From Longimicrobium sp. (GTDB taxonomy: Bacteria; Gemmatimonadota; Gemmatimonadetes; Longimicrobiales; Longimicrobiaceae), in assembly GCF_036388275.1 (NCBI RefSeq), contig NZ_DASVSF010000022.1, positions 1-64,000 on the forward strand: DNA of 64,000 bases. Direction: 5' to 3'. This document shows positions 20,607 through 28,454 of the stretch, piece after piece. A program made the translations under genes and the position numbers. A model generated the notes under the pieces. It was given only the letters and a program-made list of their open reading frames with translations. It had not been told where the DNA came from and ran no database searches. Positions within the stretch are counted from its first letter, which is position 1. Each line of letters opens with the position of its first letter.

Positions 20607-21761
20607 TCAGCCTCCGCGCATTTCCGCCGGATCGATTCCCTCCCGCACGCACCACTCGCGGTAGACGGAGGGAAGGATTTCGGAGGGCTTGATCTCGCTG
20701 CGTCCGCCCCAGAAGACGTTGGTGTAGCCCAGCGGGATGCCCGCTTCTTCCAGGTGCCGGTCGATGGCGGCCTTGTGGGCGAGCACCAGCTCTTTTTCCG
20801 TCCCGTGCGCCACGCCCATCACGTTCACGTCGCCGAAATCGGGGCCGCCCTCGCGCCAGTAGGCGTGGGTCATCACGTAGTGCCGGCCCACCTCGCGTCC
20901 GGCGTCCATCTCGCGCCCCGGCGGCACCTTCCAGTGGAACAGGGCGTTGTACCGCGTCACCCGCGTTCCCGCGGCGGAGGGTTTCACGTGCTCCAGGAAC
21001 GTACTGAACCGGCCGACCACGCCGCGCTCGTTCAGCCCGCGGGCGACCTCCAGGAACGTCTCCAGCGGCACCCCGGCCTCCGCGGCGCGCGGGGCCCACG
21101 GATCGGCCGAGATCTCGTCGACGGCGAACTCGCGCTTCAGCGGCCCCAGCACCTGCCACTCCAGCTCCGAAAGCTCCACCATGGCCGTATTCTGCACGGC
21201 GCCGGGCTCGTCGCTGCGCGCGCCGGGCTCCATGCCGCGGCGGCGGACGTGGCCTACGCCCAGGGTGAAGAGCGCCCTGGCCGGAAGCAGCTTGTACGCT
21301 TCGGCGCCCACCTTTTGGCGGAGGTACTCGGCGTGCTTCTGAAGCGAGAAGCCCTGGGGCACCTTGAGCGTGGTCCACAGGCGGTATTTGCTGCCGGTGG
21401 TTTCGGCATCGGTGGAGCGGACGACCACGTGGCCGCTGAACGGGTCCTGCTGGAACATGTAGTTGAAGGCTGCGTCCAGCTTTTCGGGCGAGACGTTCCA
21501 CGCCACCAGCGCGCCGGGGGCCAGGTTGGTGGCCAGCATGGTCTGGCGGACGCGCCGGATGACGCCCGCGGTCAGCATGGCGCGCACGCGCTCGATCACG
21601 GTCTCCAGGTCCACGCCGGAGAGCCGGCTGATCTCGTGGAACGGCTGGGCCTGGAAGCCCTGGATGCGGTCTTCCGAAACGGCGAGGATGCGCGCGTTCA
21701 CCGGGTCGGTGGTTTCCACCGGCACGGTCCCCGCCGCGGCCTCATTCAATCGATCGGTCAT
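20607..21761 (-). CDS. Tandem Lrp/AsnC-like protein, siroheme decarboxylase (AhbA/AhbB) type
   Basis: A 384-residue cytoplasmic protein made of two AsnC-like halves. Each half has a helix-turn-helix-like start (LSGVDLETVIERVRAMLTAG, and VPLETFLEVARGLNERGVVG) and an alpha/beta domain. The second half carries RYNALFHWKVPPG, HYVMTHAYWREGGPDFGD and VMGVAHGTEK, the pattern of AhbB-type siroheme decarboxylases (NAMxVWxVP, HCYxR, MxHG) that work in the alternative haem pathway. In the classical system AhbA and AhbB are separate subunits; here both parts sit in one chain. ATG 21761 is preferred: the extra 20 residues from 21821 are encoded by a repeat. No haem genes are nearby, so a regulator role cannot be excluded. 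Confidence 0.7.
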   Translation of the reverse strand: MTDRLNEAAAGTVPVETTDPVNARILAVSEDRIQGFQAQPFHEISRLSGVDLETVIERVRAMLTAGVIRRVRQTMLATNLAPGALVAWNVSPEKLDAAFNYMFQQDPFSGHVVVRSTDAETTGSKYRLWTTLKVPQGFSLQKHAEYLRQKVGAEAYKLLPARALFTLGVGHVRRRGMEPGARSDEPGAVQNTAMVELSELEWQVLGPLKREFAVDEISADPWAPRAAEAGVPLETFLEVARGLNERGVVGRFSTFLEHVKPSAAGTRVTRYNALFHWKVPPGREMDAGREVGRHYVMTHAYWREGGPDFGDVNVMGVAHGTEKELVLAHKAAIDRHLEEAGIPLGYTNVFWGGRSEIKPSEILPSVYREWCVREGIDPAEMRGG

Positions 21762-21780
21762 CTGCTGCTCGGTTTCTATT

Positions 21781-22541
21781 TTGTCATCGTGAGGCCACGG
21801 CACACCCCAACGGTCCGCCACGCGGGCAATCTGTCGTCCTGACGCCCAGGCCAGACCCGCCGGAACCAGCGTCCACGCGGGCAGCCTGTCATCCTGAGGC
21901 CCAGGCGCACTGTCCTCGCCCGTACGACAATCGATGCGGGCCGAAGGATCTAGCCGCGGCCACGTACTAACCCGGGCGCGGCAGCGGTCACGGAAGCATT
22001 TGCCTCGGCTCCGCGGGGGCCCTCACCCGTCCTCGCCTAGGCTCGTCCACCCTCTCCCACAAACAGCGTGGGAGAGGGGGTACACTTCAGGCTCTGGCGC
22101 GTGGGCTGCCGCGCGGAACTTTGGCCCGGAGTGCGCCGCCCGGCCTGCCACGGGCGAATGAATTCGCTGCAACGACTACACGAAGTCTGCCTTCGCAGAC
22201 TGGCCTGCCTGGGCGTGGGTCGAAGCCCGGCGCGCGCCCGGAAGGTGGTGCAGTTCTCCCCCTCTCCCGCTTGCGGGAGAGGGGGCCGGGGGGAGAGGGC
22301 AGCCGGGGCCCGCACGGCCCTTTCCGAAGCGCTCCGACCTGCCCTTTGGGGAGCGACCGCCCCGCCCGCCCGGGCGAATGAATTCGCTGCAACAACCACA
22401 CGAAGTCCACCTTCGTGGACTGGCTTGCTTTCGTGCTTCCGCCTCAATGTGGCGCGACCGTGGTGTGTGGCGGATCCCTCAGTCGCTGTTCGCTCCGGCG
22501 TGCGGGCAGGTCAACCGTGGCCGCTCCATCGGGATGACATC
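21781..22541. repeat. Large intergenic repeat mosaic (families A, B, C, D)
   Basis: Fills the 816-bp gap between two minus-strand genes and holds no gene. Family C copies (CTGTCATCCTGAGGCCCAGG and GGGCCGAAGGATCTAG) occupy about 21781-21965; family D lies at 22048-22080 and 22257-22297; family A at 22154-22208 and 22374-22428 (forward); family B at 22463-22540 (forward). The two family A copies differ by compensatory changes in the hairpin stem (TCTGC/GCAGA versus TCCAC/GTGGA), which argues for selection on structure. The C-to-D part mirrors 7228-7425. Confidence 0.75.
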
Positions 22542-22577
22542 CCGTGCGTGGCGATCGGTCCCTGGGAACCGCCAGTC

Positions 22578-23420
22578 TCAGCCCTCTCCTGCGCCGGTCC
22601 CCGCTGCCGGAGCGTCCTCGCGCAGGGTGACCTTGTACACCTCGGGCGGGGCGTTGGGCTTTACGCGTACCGACTTGGCCGGAATGCCCACGTTCACGTG
22701 GTACGGCCGCACGTTCTTCGTCGCCACGGCCATCGCGCCAACCATGGCGTTCGTGCCGACGTGCGTGCCCGCCAGCACGGTGGCGTGATAGGTGATCCGC
22801 ACGTCGTCGGCGATCACCGTCTTCAGGTTGCTGACGTCCGCCTGGTCGACGATGGAGTGCGTGTGCGAGTAGATGTTGGCGAAGTCGCTGATGGACACGC
22901 GGTCGCCCAGCACGATGCCGCCGCGGTCGTCCAGCAGCACGTTGCGGTGCACCACCACGTCGTCGCCCACCTCCAGGTTGTACCCGTAGCTGAACTCCAC
23001 GTTGTGGAAGCACTTGAAGTTGCGGCCCACGCGCCTGAAGATGAACGGCGCCAGCGTCCGCCGGAACTGCACGCCCAGGTGCACGTTGCCGCCGAGCGGG
23101 CTGCGGTCGAACATCTGCCACATCCACAGCAGCGGTTTGCGCGCCTGGAACGCCTCGTCGTCGATCTCGGCGTAGTATTCCGGCTCCAGCGTCACGTTGC
23201 GCGCGTCCATCTGCGCCAGCCCCGCCCGCACGGCCAGCGGAAGCGTGGTGTGGTCGCGGTCCAGCATGCCGGGATAGAAGAGCGCCGTCAGCGTGCGGCG
23301 GCACAATTCCCAGCGGTCGTCGCCGCGCTCCAGCGCCATGCGGATCTCCTCCAGCCACTCCGCGTACAGCGCCGTGGCATCCGCCGCGGGCTCCAGCTTT
23401 CTCAGGGGATATCGGGGCAT
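22578..23420 (-). CDS. Left-handed beta-helix (hexapeptide) acyltransferase
   Basis: A 280-residue acyltransferase of the maltose/galactoside O-acetyltransferase group (LbH fold), probably moving an acyl group from acyl-CoA to a sugar or cell-envelope acceptor in the cytoplasm. An N-terminal helical region of ~110 residues precedes the coils: NLEVGDDVVVHRNVLLDDRG, VLGDRVSISDFANIYSHTHS, VIADDVRITYHATVLAG and THVGTNAMVGAMAVATKNV are consecutive hexapeptide turns. The histidine pair in SHTHS is the likely catalytic site. The C-terminus NVGIPAKSVRVKP is typical of the family. The N-terminal extension is longer than in MaaT-type enzymes. Acceptor unknown. Confidence 0.88.
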   Translation of the reverse strand: MPRYPLRKLEPAADATALYAEWLEEIRMALERGDDRWELCRRTLTALFYPGMLDRDHTTLPLAVRAGLAQMDARNVTLEPEYYAEIDDEAFQARKPLLWMWQMFDRSPLGGNVHLGVQFRRTLAPFIFRRVGRNFKCFHNVEFSYGYNLEVGDDVVVHRNVLLDDRGGIVLGDRVSISDFANIYSHTHSIVDQADVSNLKTVIADDVRITYHATVLAGTHVGTNAMVGAMAVATKNVRPYHVNVGIPAKSVRVKPNAPPEVYKVTLREDAPAAGTGAGEG

Positions 23421-23673
23421 CGTCAGAGCGCGTCGGTCGGTCGGTGCGTGCGGCGCGGAGTGTGCGCCATGATGCCCAAAGGTAATCCCGGCCCGTACGC
23501 GCCCGCAAACCTCGCGTCATTGCCGGGAGCCGCGCGGCGGAACAGATTCCTTGATCCGAAACCCCGGCGGGCACGGGCGCGTACCTGTGTGGATCGGCCT
23601 CCGACACCCACCGGACTGCGGCGCGGCACGACCGATGCGCGTCTCCGGTCCGTTCAACTGAAGGGCAACCGCC

Positions 23674-24234
23674 ATGTCCGTGATGCACGACGTTCTGCGC
23701 GACCGCGTGATGCGGCACCTGGAGGCGCTTCCCGAAGCGCAGCTGTACCAGGCGCTGGACTACATCGAGTTCATGTCGTCCAAGTACAACCGGTCCGTGC
23801 GGCAGCCCGGCGGCATCCAGCGCTTCGGCGAGGTGCTGGAAGACAAGATGCGGCAGCAGGGGCTGGCCTTCGGCACCATCCGCGGCGCGCTGAGCGTGGT
23901 GGGGACGGCGGGCAAGGTGGTGTCGGGGATCACCGACGCGGGCCGCTCCGTCGTTCGCGAGGTGGAGAACCTGGTGACCCCCGCGCCGGAGCCGCCGCCG
24001 CCCTCCGCCCTTCCGCCTGCCGCGCATCCCACGTCCGCGGCGCCCGGCCCGGCGCCCGCGCAGGGCGGAGGATGGTTCGACACGGCGGGGCGGATGGTGT
24101 CGGGCATCACCGAGGCGGGCCGGACGATGTGGAACGAGGTGAGCGCGCCGCCGCCCGCGCAGAACGGCGGCCCGGCCGAGCCCGAGCCAGTGCGGCAGCC
24201 GGACGGCGACCCGGGTCCGCCGCGGACCCCGTAA
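23674..24234 (+). CDS. Cytoplasmic protein with DUF2281-like start and duplicated motif
   Basis: A 186-residue protein I cannot name. Residues ~1-40 (RHLEALPEAQLYQALDYIEF) resemble the start of DUF2281-like proteins, which end a helix with YIEFMSSKY. The rest contains an internal duplication: AGKVVSGITDAGRSVVREVE at ~83-102 and AGRMVSGITEAGRTMWNEVS at ~145-164, separated by a Pro/Ala linker. The tail is Pro/Glu rich. No signal peptide. It is followed 31 bases later by the DUF1232 gene on the same strand. Confidence 0.75.
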   Translation: MSVMHDVLRDRVMRHLEALPEAQLYQALDYIEFMSSKYNRSVRQPGGIQRFGEVLEDKMRQQGLAFGTIRGALSVVGTAGKVVSGITDAGRSVVREVENLVTPAPEPPPPSALPPAAHPTSAAPGPAPAQGGGWFDTAGRMVSGITEAGRTMWNEVSAPPPAQNGGPAEPEPVRQPDGDPGPPRTP

Positions 24235-24265
24235 GCAGATCGCCTTACCCCATCCTGGAGGGCAC

Positions 24266-24907
24266 GTGCAGCACAGCGACGACGATCCCCAGCCGCACGG
24301 CGGCGAGCACGACGACGACCTGGTGGGCCCGCGCCGCGGCGGAGGCGTCCACCGCTCCGAAGGCGGCGGTGCGGAATCCGGCGGCGCGGCGGCCTCCGGC
24401 GGGCCGTGGGAGCCGGCGGAGGGCGACGAGGACCTGATCGGCCCCCGCAGGCGCTCTCGCTTCTCGCTGGAAGCCGACGGGGCCGACGAGCCTCCGGTGC
24501 GGCTTGCGGCTGCCCGCTCCACGCGCACGGGCGGGAGCGGGGGAGACCCGGCGCAGGTGGCGCTCTCCGTCGTCCGCGAGCTGCCCAGCTTCCTTCGGCT
24601 GCTGATGGGCCTGGCCCGCGATCGCCGCGTGTCGATGGTCGACAAGGCGCTGGTGGGCGTGGCCATCGCCTACTTCTTCGTTCCCGAAGACGCCATCCCC
24701 GACTTCGCCGCACCGTTCGTGGGCCAGGTGGATGATGTCGTCGTCCTCGGCGTGGCGCTGGGGCGCCTGCTGAGCAACGCGGGAAGCGAGGTGCTGCTTG
24801 ACCATTGGCACGGCGACATGGAAACGCTGGAGCAGGCCATGTCGGTGCTGGACCGGGCCGGCGCGGCGCTTCCCGGGGCCCTGCGCAACCTGATCGGCGC
24901 GCGGTAG
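24266..24907 (+). CDS. DUF1232 (YkvA-like) membrane-associated protein
   Basis: A 213-residue protein starting at a GTG after GGAGG. The first ~100 residues are disordered and contain a repeated acidic tag, DDLVGPRR and EDLIGPRR. Residues ~115-170 are the DUF1232 domain: SMVDKALVGVAIAYFFVPED, ending IPDFAAPFVGQVDDVVVLGVALGRLL, with the conserved PxDxIPDF and DD motifs. These proteins are small membrane-associated factors of unknown role. The adjacent gene 23674-24234 is probably in the same transcript, which ends at the terminator 24924-24956. Confidence 0.88.
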   Translation: MQHSDDDPQPHGGEHDDDLVGPRRGGGVHRSEGGGAESGGAAASGGPWEPAEGDEDLIGPRRRSRFSLEADGADEPPVRLAAARSTRTGGSGGDPAQVALSVVRELPSFLRLLMGLARDRRVSMVDKALVGVAIAYFFVPEDAIPDFAAPFVGQVDDVVVLGVALGRLLSNAGSEVLLDHWHGDMETLEQAMSVLDRAGAALPGALRNLIGAR

Positions 24908-24923
24908 TCCGGCTGGAACGGGA

Positions 24924-24956
24924 AAAGCCCGCTCTCCTCAATGGGGAGCGGGCTTT
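24924..24956. terminator. Bidirectional intrinsic terminator
   Basis: An 11-bp perfect stem, AAAGCCCGCTC with GAGCGGGCTTT, and an 11-base loop. Runs of A on one side and T on the other suit both directions. It ends the DUF1232 gene and the convergent gene ending at 24976. Confidence 0.88.
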
Positions 24957-24975
24957 CTCACGTCGCGCGGACGCA

Positions 24976-25668
24976 CTACGCCAGGGCGGCGTGGCTCGTT
25001 GCGGGCACTTCGTCCGAGGCGCGGACCACGCGGTGGCGATCCACCCAGTAGCCGAGGCCCACGAACAGCCACAGCCCCAGCGCGCCGAACGCGAGCGACG
25101 TCACGTCCGCGGGCGGCGGGCTGACGAACCCTCCCAGGAAGATCAGGCCCAGCAGCGCCGCCATCACGCCCAATCCCCAGCTGCCGATCCGGTCCACCGC
25201 CCGCGTGGTCCGCAGGTAGATGACCACTCCGGCGGCGAACAGGCCGACTTCGACGGCGATGGTTGCCGGGATCCAGTTCCACAATCCCCCGCCCACCCGG
25301 GGCGACGCGCCGGGCCACAGCGGCAGGTCGGGCGTGTGCATGGGCACGTCCAGGAACCAGTGGCTCACCACGGCGGCACCCACCACCCACGCCGCGGCAC
25401 GGTTTCGCCGGGCGGCGAAGTAGACGGCACCGAGCAGCAGCGCCCATCCCGCGACGGCCAGCAGGCTGTGCGAGATGGGGTAGTGCACGAACTCCAGCGG
25501 ATTCGCCGCCGTGTGTCCGGGCGCGATCCTCACCTGCTCCCATCCCAGCAGCAGGAAGACCGGCCAGATGTGGTCCAGCCACTGCGCCGCCAGCACCAGC
25601 GTGCCCAGCGACGTGTCGGGGGCTGCGCGCTTGGCGGCCAGGGCTACGGCGTAATGTCCAAGGATCAC
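24976..25668 (-). CDS. DUF457-like membrane-bound metal-dependent hydrolase family protein
   Basis: A 230-residue inner-membrane protein with six or seven hydrophobic segments. It keeps the histidine/aspartate pattern of the YdjM/DUF457 family: GHYAVALAAKR near the start, WLDHIWPVFLL, HYPISHSLLAVA, and SHWFLDVPMHTPDLPL. In the family these residues are thought to bind a metal, but no member here has a proven substrate. The start is a GTG at 25668. It lies 38 bases from the TetR gene on the same strand, so the regulator and the membrane protein share a transcript and the regulator may control it. Confidence 0.82.
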   Translation of the reverse strand: MILGHYAVALAAKRAAPDTSLGTLVLAAQWLDHIWPVFLLLGWEQVRIAPGHTAANPLEFVHYPISHSLLAVAGWALLLGAVYFAARRNRAAAWVVGAAVVSHWFLDVPMHTPDLPLWPGASPRVGGGLWNWIPATIAVEVGLFAAGVVIYLRTTRAVDRIGSWGLGVMAALLGLIFLGGFVSPPPADVTSLAFGALGLWLFVGLGYWVDRHRVVRASDEVPATSHAALA

Positions 25669-25706
25669 GGGACGTTCTCTCCATTTCCAGGGTCAGAGGG
25701 AATCGA

Positions 25707-26282
25707 TCAGGTGGGAACGGCTGCGCGCACGCCGGCCAGGAGCACTTCCACCAGCCGGGCAAAACTCTCGTCCACCGATTCCGGCATGCCGAAGCCGCCG
25801 GCCTGCTCCAGCGCCACGAACCCGTGCAGCGCGGCGCGCAGTGCCCGCGCCAGGTGCACCAGATCGCCGGCACCGACCCCCGCCTGGGCCAGTGCCTCGA
25901 TCGCGGGCATCGCCGCCGCGGCCAGGGCCCGGTACAGCTCGTCGTCCTCGCCGGGACGTACCGCCCGCTGGGCCGCCGCGTATCGTCCGGGGTACCCCTC
26001 GGCGAAGCGGCGGTAGGCGAAGGCCAGCTCACGTACGGCTTCGAGGCCGGCCCGCTCCCCGGTCGCCTCGCGGAGCGCCGCCGCCATCGCCCCCGCGGCG
26101 TGGAGGGCGACCAGGCGGCGGACCTCGTCCAACCCCGCGACGTGCGCGTACAGGGAAGGGGAGCGGATGCCCAGCCGCGCGGCCACCGAGCCGATCGTCA
26201 CGGCGGCGAGCCCCTGCGCGTCGGCGATTTCCACCGCAGCGCGGGTGACGTCCTCGATGGTGAGCCCGACCTTGCGTGCCAC
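25707..26282 (-). CDS. TetR/AcrR family transcriptional regulator with WHG (TetR_C_13) domain
   Basis: A 191-residue repressor. Residues ~8-55 are the DNA-binding domain: IEDVTRAAVEIADAQGLAAV and VAARLGIRSPSLYAHVAG, a standard TetR helix-turn-helix with the conserved LYxHV. The rest is an all-helical ligand-binding domain of the WHG type (YRRFAEGYPGRYAAAQRAV). The start is a GTG. Immediately upstream are a near-consensus sigma70 promoter and a 9-bp inverted repeat overlapping it, which fits autorepression. The likely target is the downstream gene at 24976-25668. Ligand unknown. Confidence 0.92.
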   Translation of the reverse strand: MARKVGLTIEDVTRAAVEIADAQGLAAVTIGSVAARLGIRSPSLYAHVAGLDEVRRLVALHAAGAMAAALREATGERAGLEAVRELAFAYRRFAEGYPGRYAAAQRAVRPGEDDELYRALAAAAMPAIEALAQAGVGAGDLVHLARALRAALHGFVALEQAGGFGMPESVDESFARLVEVLLAGVRAAVPT

Positions 26283-26307
26283 GTGTTCTCCATCCGCGGT
26301 GGACTTG

Positions 26308-26361
26308 TATGCCTAACTAGATTAGACGTGCAGACGAGTATAACTAATGGGATTAGGCATA
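26308..26361. promoter_or_regulatory. Inverted repeat at the tetR promoter, candidate operator
   Basis: Perfect 9-bp arms TATGCCTAA (26308-26316) and TTAGGCATA (26353-26361), 36 bp apart. One arm overlaps the -35 element. Between them are two TAACTA-type repeats. The whole island is AT-rich against a GC-rich background. This fits two repressor half-sites or a looped operator for the adjacent TetR protein, an inference. Confidence 0.5.
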
Positions 26362-26365
26362 TCAA
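26337..26365 (-). promoter_or_regulatory. Sigma70-type promoter for tetR gene
   Basis: On the minus strand, TTGATA (26365-26360) and TATACT (26342-26337) with a 17-bp spacer, 5/6 matches each to consensus. The -10 ends 54 bp before the GTG start at 26282. This is the best promoter-like sequence in the window. Confidence 0.7.
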
Positions 26366-26407
26366 GGGTGATGATGTGGAGGCGCCGGACAGAAGCCGTG
26401 AGGGGCG

Positions 26408-26437
26408 TTGACAGGGGTGCGCGGAAGGCCCTAACTT
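26408..26437 (+). promoter_or_regulatory. Possible promoter for guaB
   Basis: TTGACA at 26408-26413, 18 bp, then TAACTT at 26432-26437. The -35 is perfect and the -10 poor. A leader of about 100 bases would follow, ending in a GGAGG site before the guaB ATG. No riboswitch-like fold was recognised in this leader. Confidence 0.4.
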
Positions 26438-26543
26438 CCGCCATGGAAAGACGAAACGCCGCAGAGACAACCCAAACGCCCGCCGTCCTCCTCCGCCATC
26501 GCGGAGCCGAGGCCCGGCGGGCGCGCCGCATTGTGGAGGACCG

Positions 26544-28019
26544 ATGAACCGACCGGATGCGCCCGCGCCCCGCTTCGTGGGCGAGGGGCTGACCTTCGAC
26601 GACGTGCTGCTGGTGCCGCGCCGCTCGGCCGTGCTCCCCGCGCAGACCAGCGTCGCCACCCGCCTGACGAACAAGATCGACCTGGCCATCCCGCTGATGT
26701 CGGCGGCCATGGACACGGTGACCGAAAGCCGCATGGCCATCACGGTGGCGCGTGAGGGCGGCATCGGCATCATCCACAAGAACATGTCCATCGACCGCCA
26801 GGCCGAGGAGGTGGACCGGGTGAAGCGTTCCGAGAGCGGGATGATCCAGAACCCGGTCACCATCGGCCCCGACGAGACGCTGACGGACCTGATGCGGCTG
26901 ATGGAGAAGTTTTCCGTCAGCGGCATTCCCGTGGTGGGCGCCGACGGGCGGCTGGTGGGCATCATCACCAACCGCGACCTGCAGTTCGAGTCGGATCGCA
27001 CGCGCCCCATCCACGAGGTGATGACGCGCGAGGGGCTGGTGACGGCTCCCGTGGGCACGTCGCTGGAAGAGGCGGTGCAGATCCTTCACAAGCACCGCAT
27101 CGAAAAGCTGCCCGTCGTCGATGCGGACGGCGTGCTGCGCGGGCTGATCACGGTGAAGGACATCCGCAAGCGCGCGCAGTTTCCCAACGCGTGCAAGGAC
27201 GAGCGGGGCCGGCTGCGTGTGGGCGCGGCCATCGGCGCCAGCCTTCGCGACGTGGACCGCGCGGGGGCGCTGGTGCAGGCGGGGGTGGACGTGCTGATCG
27301 TCGACACAGCGCACGGCCATTCCGAGGGCGTGCTGGACGCGGTGGCGCGCATCCGGCAGGCCTTTCCCGACGCGCAGCTGATCGGTGGCAACGTGGCGAC
27401 TCGCGAGGGCGCCGCGGCGCTGGTGGAGCGCGGAGTGGATGCGGTGAAGGTGGGCGTGGGCCCGGGCTCCATCTGCACCACCCGTGTCGTGGCGGGTGTG
27501 GGCGTTCCGCAGCTGACGGCGGTGATGGACGCGGTGGAGGGCGCCGCCGGCCGGGTGCCGGTGATCGCGGATGGCGGCATCAAGTACTCCGGCGACATCG
27601 TCAAGGCGCTGGCGGCCGGGGCACACGCGGTGATGATGGGCTCCATGCTGGCGGGAACGGAGGAGAGCCCCGGCGAATCATTCCTGCTGGAGGGCAGGCG
27701 CTTCAAGATCGTCCGCGGGATGGGCTCGCTGGGCGCCATGAGCGAGGGCTCGGCCGACCGCTACTTCCAGGACTCGTCCGACGCGCGCAAGTTCGTCCCG
27801 GAGGGTATCGAGGGGCGCGTGCCGTACAAGGGCCCCGCGTCGGACACCATCTACCAGATGGTCGGCGGCCTGCGCAGCGGGATGGGCTACCTGGGCTGCC
27901 CCGACATCGAGACGCTGCGCACGGGCCCGTCCTTCATGCGCATCACGGGCGCGGGGCTGCGCGAAAGCCATCCGCACGACGTGACGATCACGCGAGAGGC
28001 GCCGAACTACCACTCGTAA
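26544..28019 (+). CDS. guaB: IMP dehydrogenase
   Basis: Oxidises IMP to XMP with NAD+, the committed step of guanine nucleotide synthesis, in the cytoplasm. The 491-residue product has the normal length. Motifs in order: LTFDDVLLVPRRSAVLP at the start; two CBS domains at ~95-210; DTAHGHSEGVLDAV; the catalytic cysteine in GVGPGSICTTRVVAGVG; the phosphate loop around ADGGIKYSGD; and the flap GSLGAMSEGSADRYFQ. The TAA stop is itself the first three bases of a series of 9-bp repeats. Start and identity are secure. Confidence 0.98.
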   Translation: MNRPDAPAPRFVGEGLTFDDVLLVPRRSAVLPAQTSVATRLTNKIDLAIPLMSAAMDTVTESRMAITVAREGGIGIIHKNMSIDRQAEEVDRVKRSESGMIQNPVTIGPDETLTDLMRLMEKFSVSGIPVVGADGRLVGIITNRDLQFESDRTRPIHEVMTREGLVTAPVGTSLEEAVQILHKHRIEKLPVVDADGVLRGLITVKDIRKRAQFPNACKDERGRLRVGAAIGASLRDVDRAGALVQAGVDVLIVDTAHGHSEGVLDAVARIRQAFPDAQLIGGNVATREGAAALVERGVDAVKVGVGPGSICTTRVVAGVGVPQLTAVMDAVEGAAGRVPVIADGGIKYSGDIVKALAAGAHAVMMGSMLAGTEESPGESFLLEGRRFKIVRGMGSLGAMSEGSADRYFQDSSDARKFVPEGIEGRVPYKGPASDTIYQMVGGLRSGMGYLGCPDIETLRTGPSFMRITGAGLRESHPHDVTITREAPNYHS

Positions 28020-28196
28020 CTGAGGTAACGACGGTAGGAACAGTAACTACGGCACTACGGTACCAGCTGACGCGAGGGGCAGCCCGCCGCACGCATTCCT
28101 GTCGTGACCGTTGTTACCGTCCCTACCGTGGTGACCCGTGGTGACCCGTGGTGATCCGTGGTGACCCGTGGTGACCCGTGGTGACCGTAGTGACCC
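28017..28196 (+). repeat. TAACTACGG-type 9-bp and GTGACCCGTG-type 10-bp tandem repeats
   Basis: From the guaB stop codon on: TAACTGAGG (28017-28025), TAACGACGG (28026-28034), TAGGAACAG, TAACTACGG (28044-28052), then CACTACGG. At 28131-28190 lie five or six 10-bp units GTGACCCGTG or near variants. Reverse-type GTTACCGT sequences occur at 28112-28119. The rest of the 28020-28264 gap shows no gene. The 9-bp unit is the same as at 35871-36005. Confidence 0.75.
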
Positions 28197-28264
28197 CGTT
28201 CCCGGCGTGCCCCTTGCAATCCCGCGGGCGACCCAGTCGATTTCCCCGGATGGAGCGTGTGAGA

Positions 28265-28438
28265 ATGGACAACAGGGGCGCTTCCGTGTTCAAGGTGGTG
28301 CTGATCGTCGCGGCCGTGCTGGTCGCCCTGATCTTCGGGTTCATGGGGCAGCTGTACTTTGCCGGATTCCTCGTGATCGTAGCGATCGCGCTGGGCATCA
28401 TGCTGCTCTTTTCGCGCGCCAAGACACCGACCGACTGA
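28265..28438 (+). CDS. Small membrane protein of unknown function
   Basis: A 57-residue protein, almost entirely two hydrophobic segments: VFKVVLIVAAVLVALIFGFM and LYFAGFLVIVAIALGIMLLF, joined by a short turn, with a polar C-terminal RAKTPTD. GGAG (28252-28255) precedes the ATG at 28265; an in-frame ATG at 28250 is an alternative. Probably a two-span inner-membrane peptide, here just upstream of the AtuA-like gene. No family was recognised. Confidence 0.6.
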   Translation: MDNRGASVFKVVLIVAAVLVALIFGFMGQLYFAGFLVIVAIALGIMLLFSRAKTPTD

Positions 28439-28454
28439 CCCTCTACTCAGGCCC

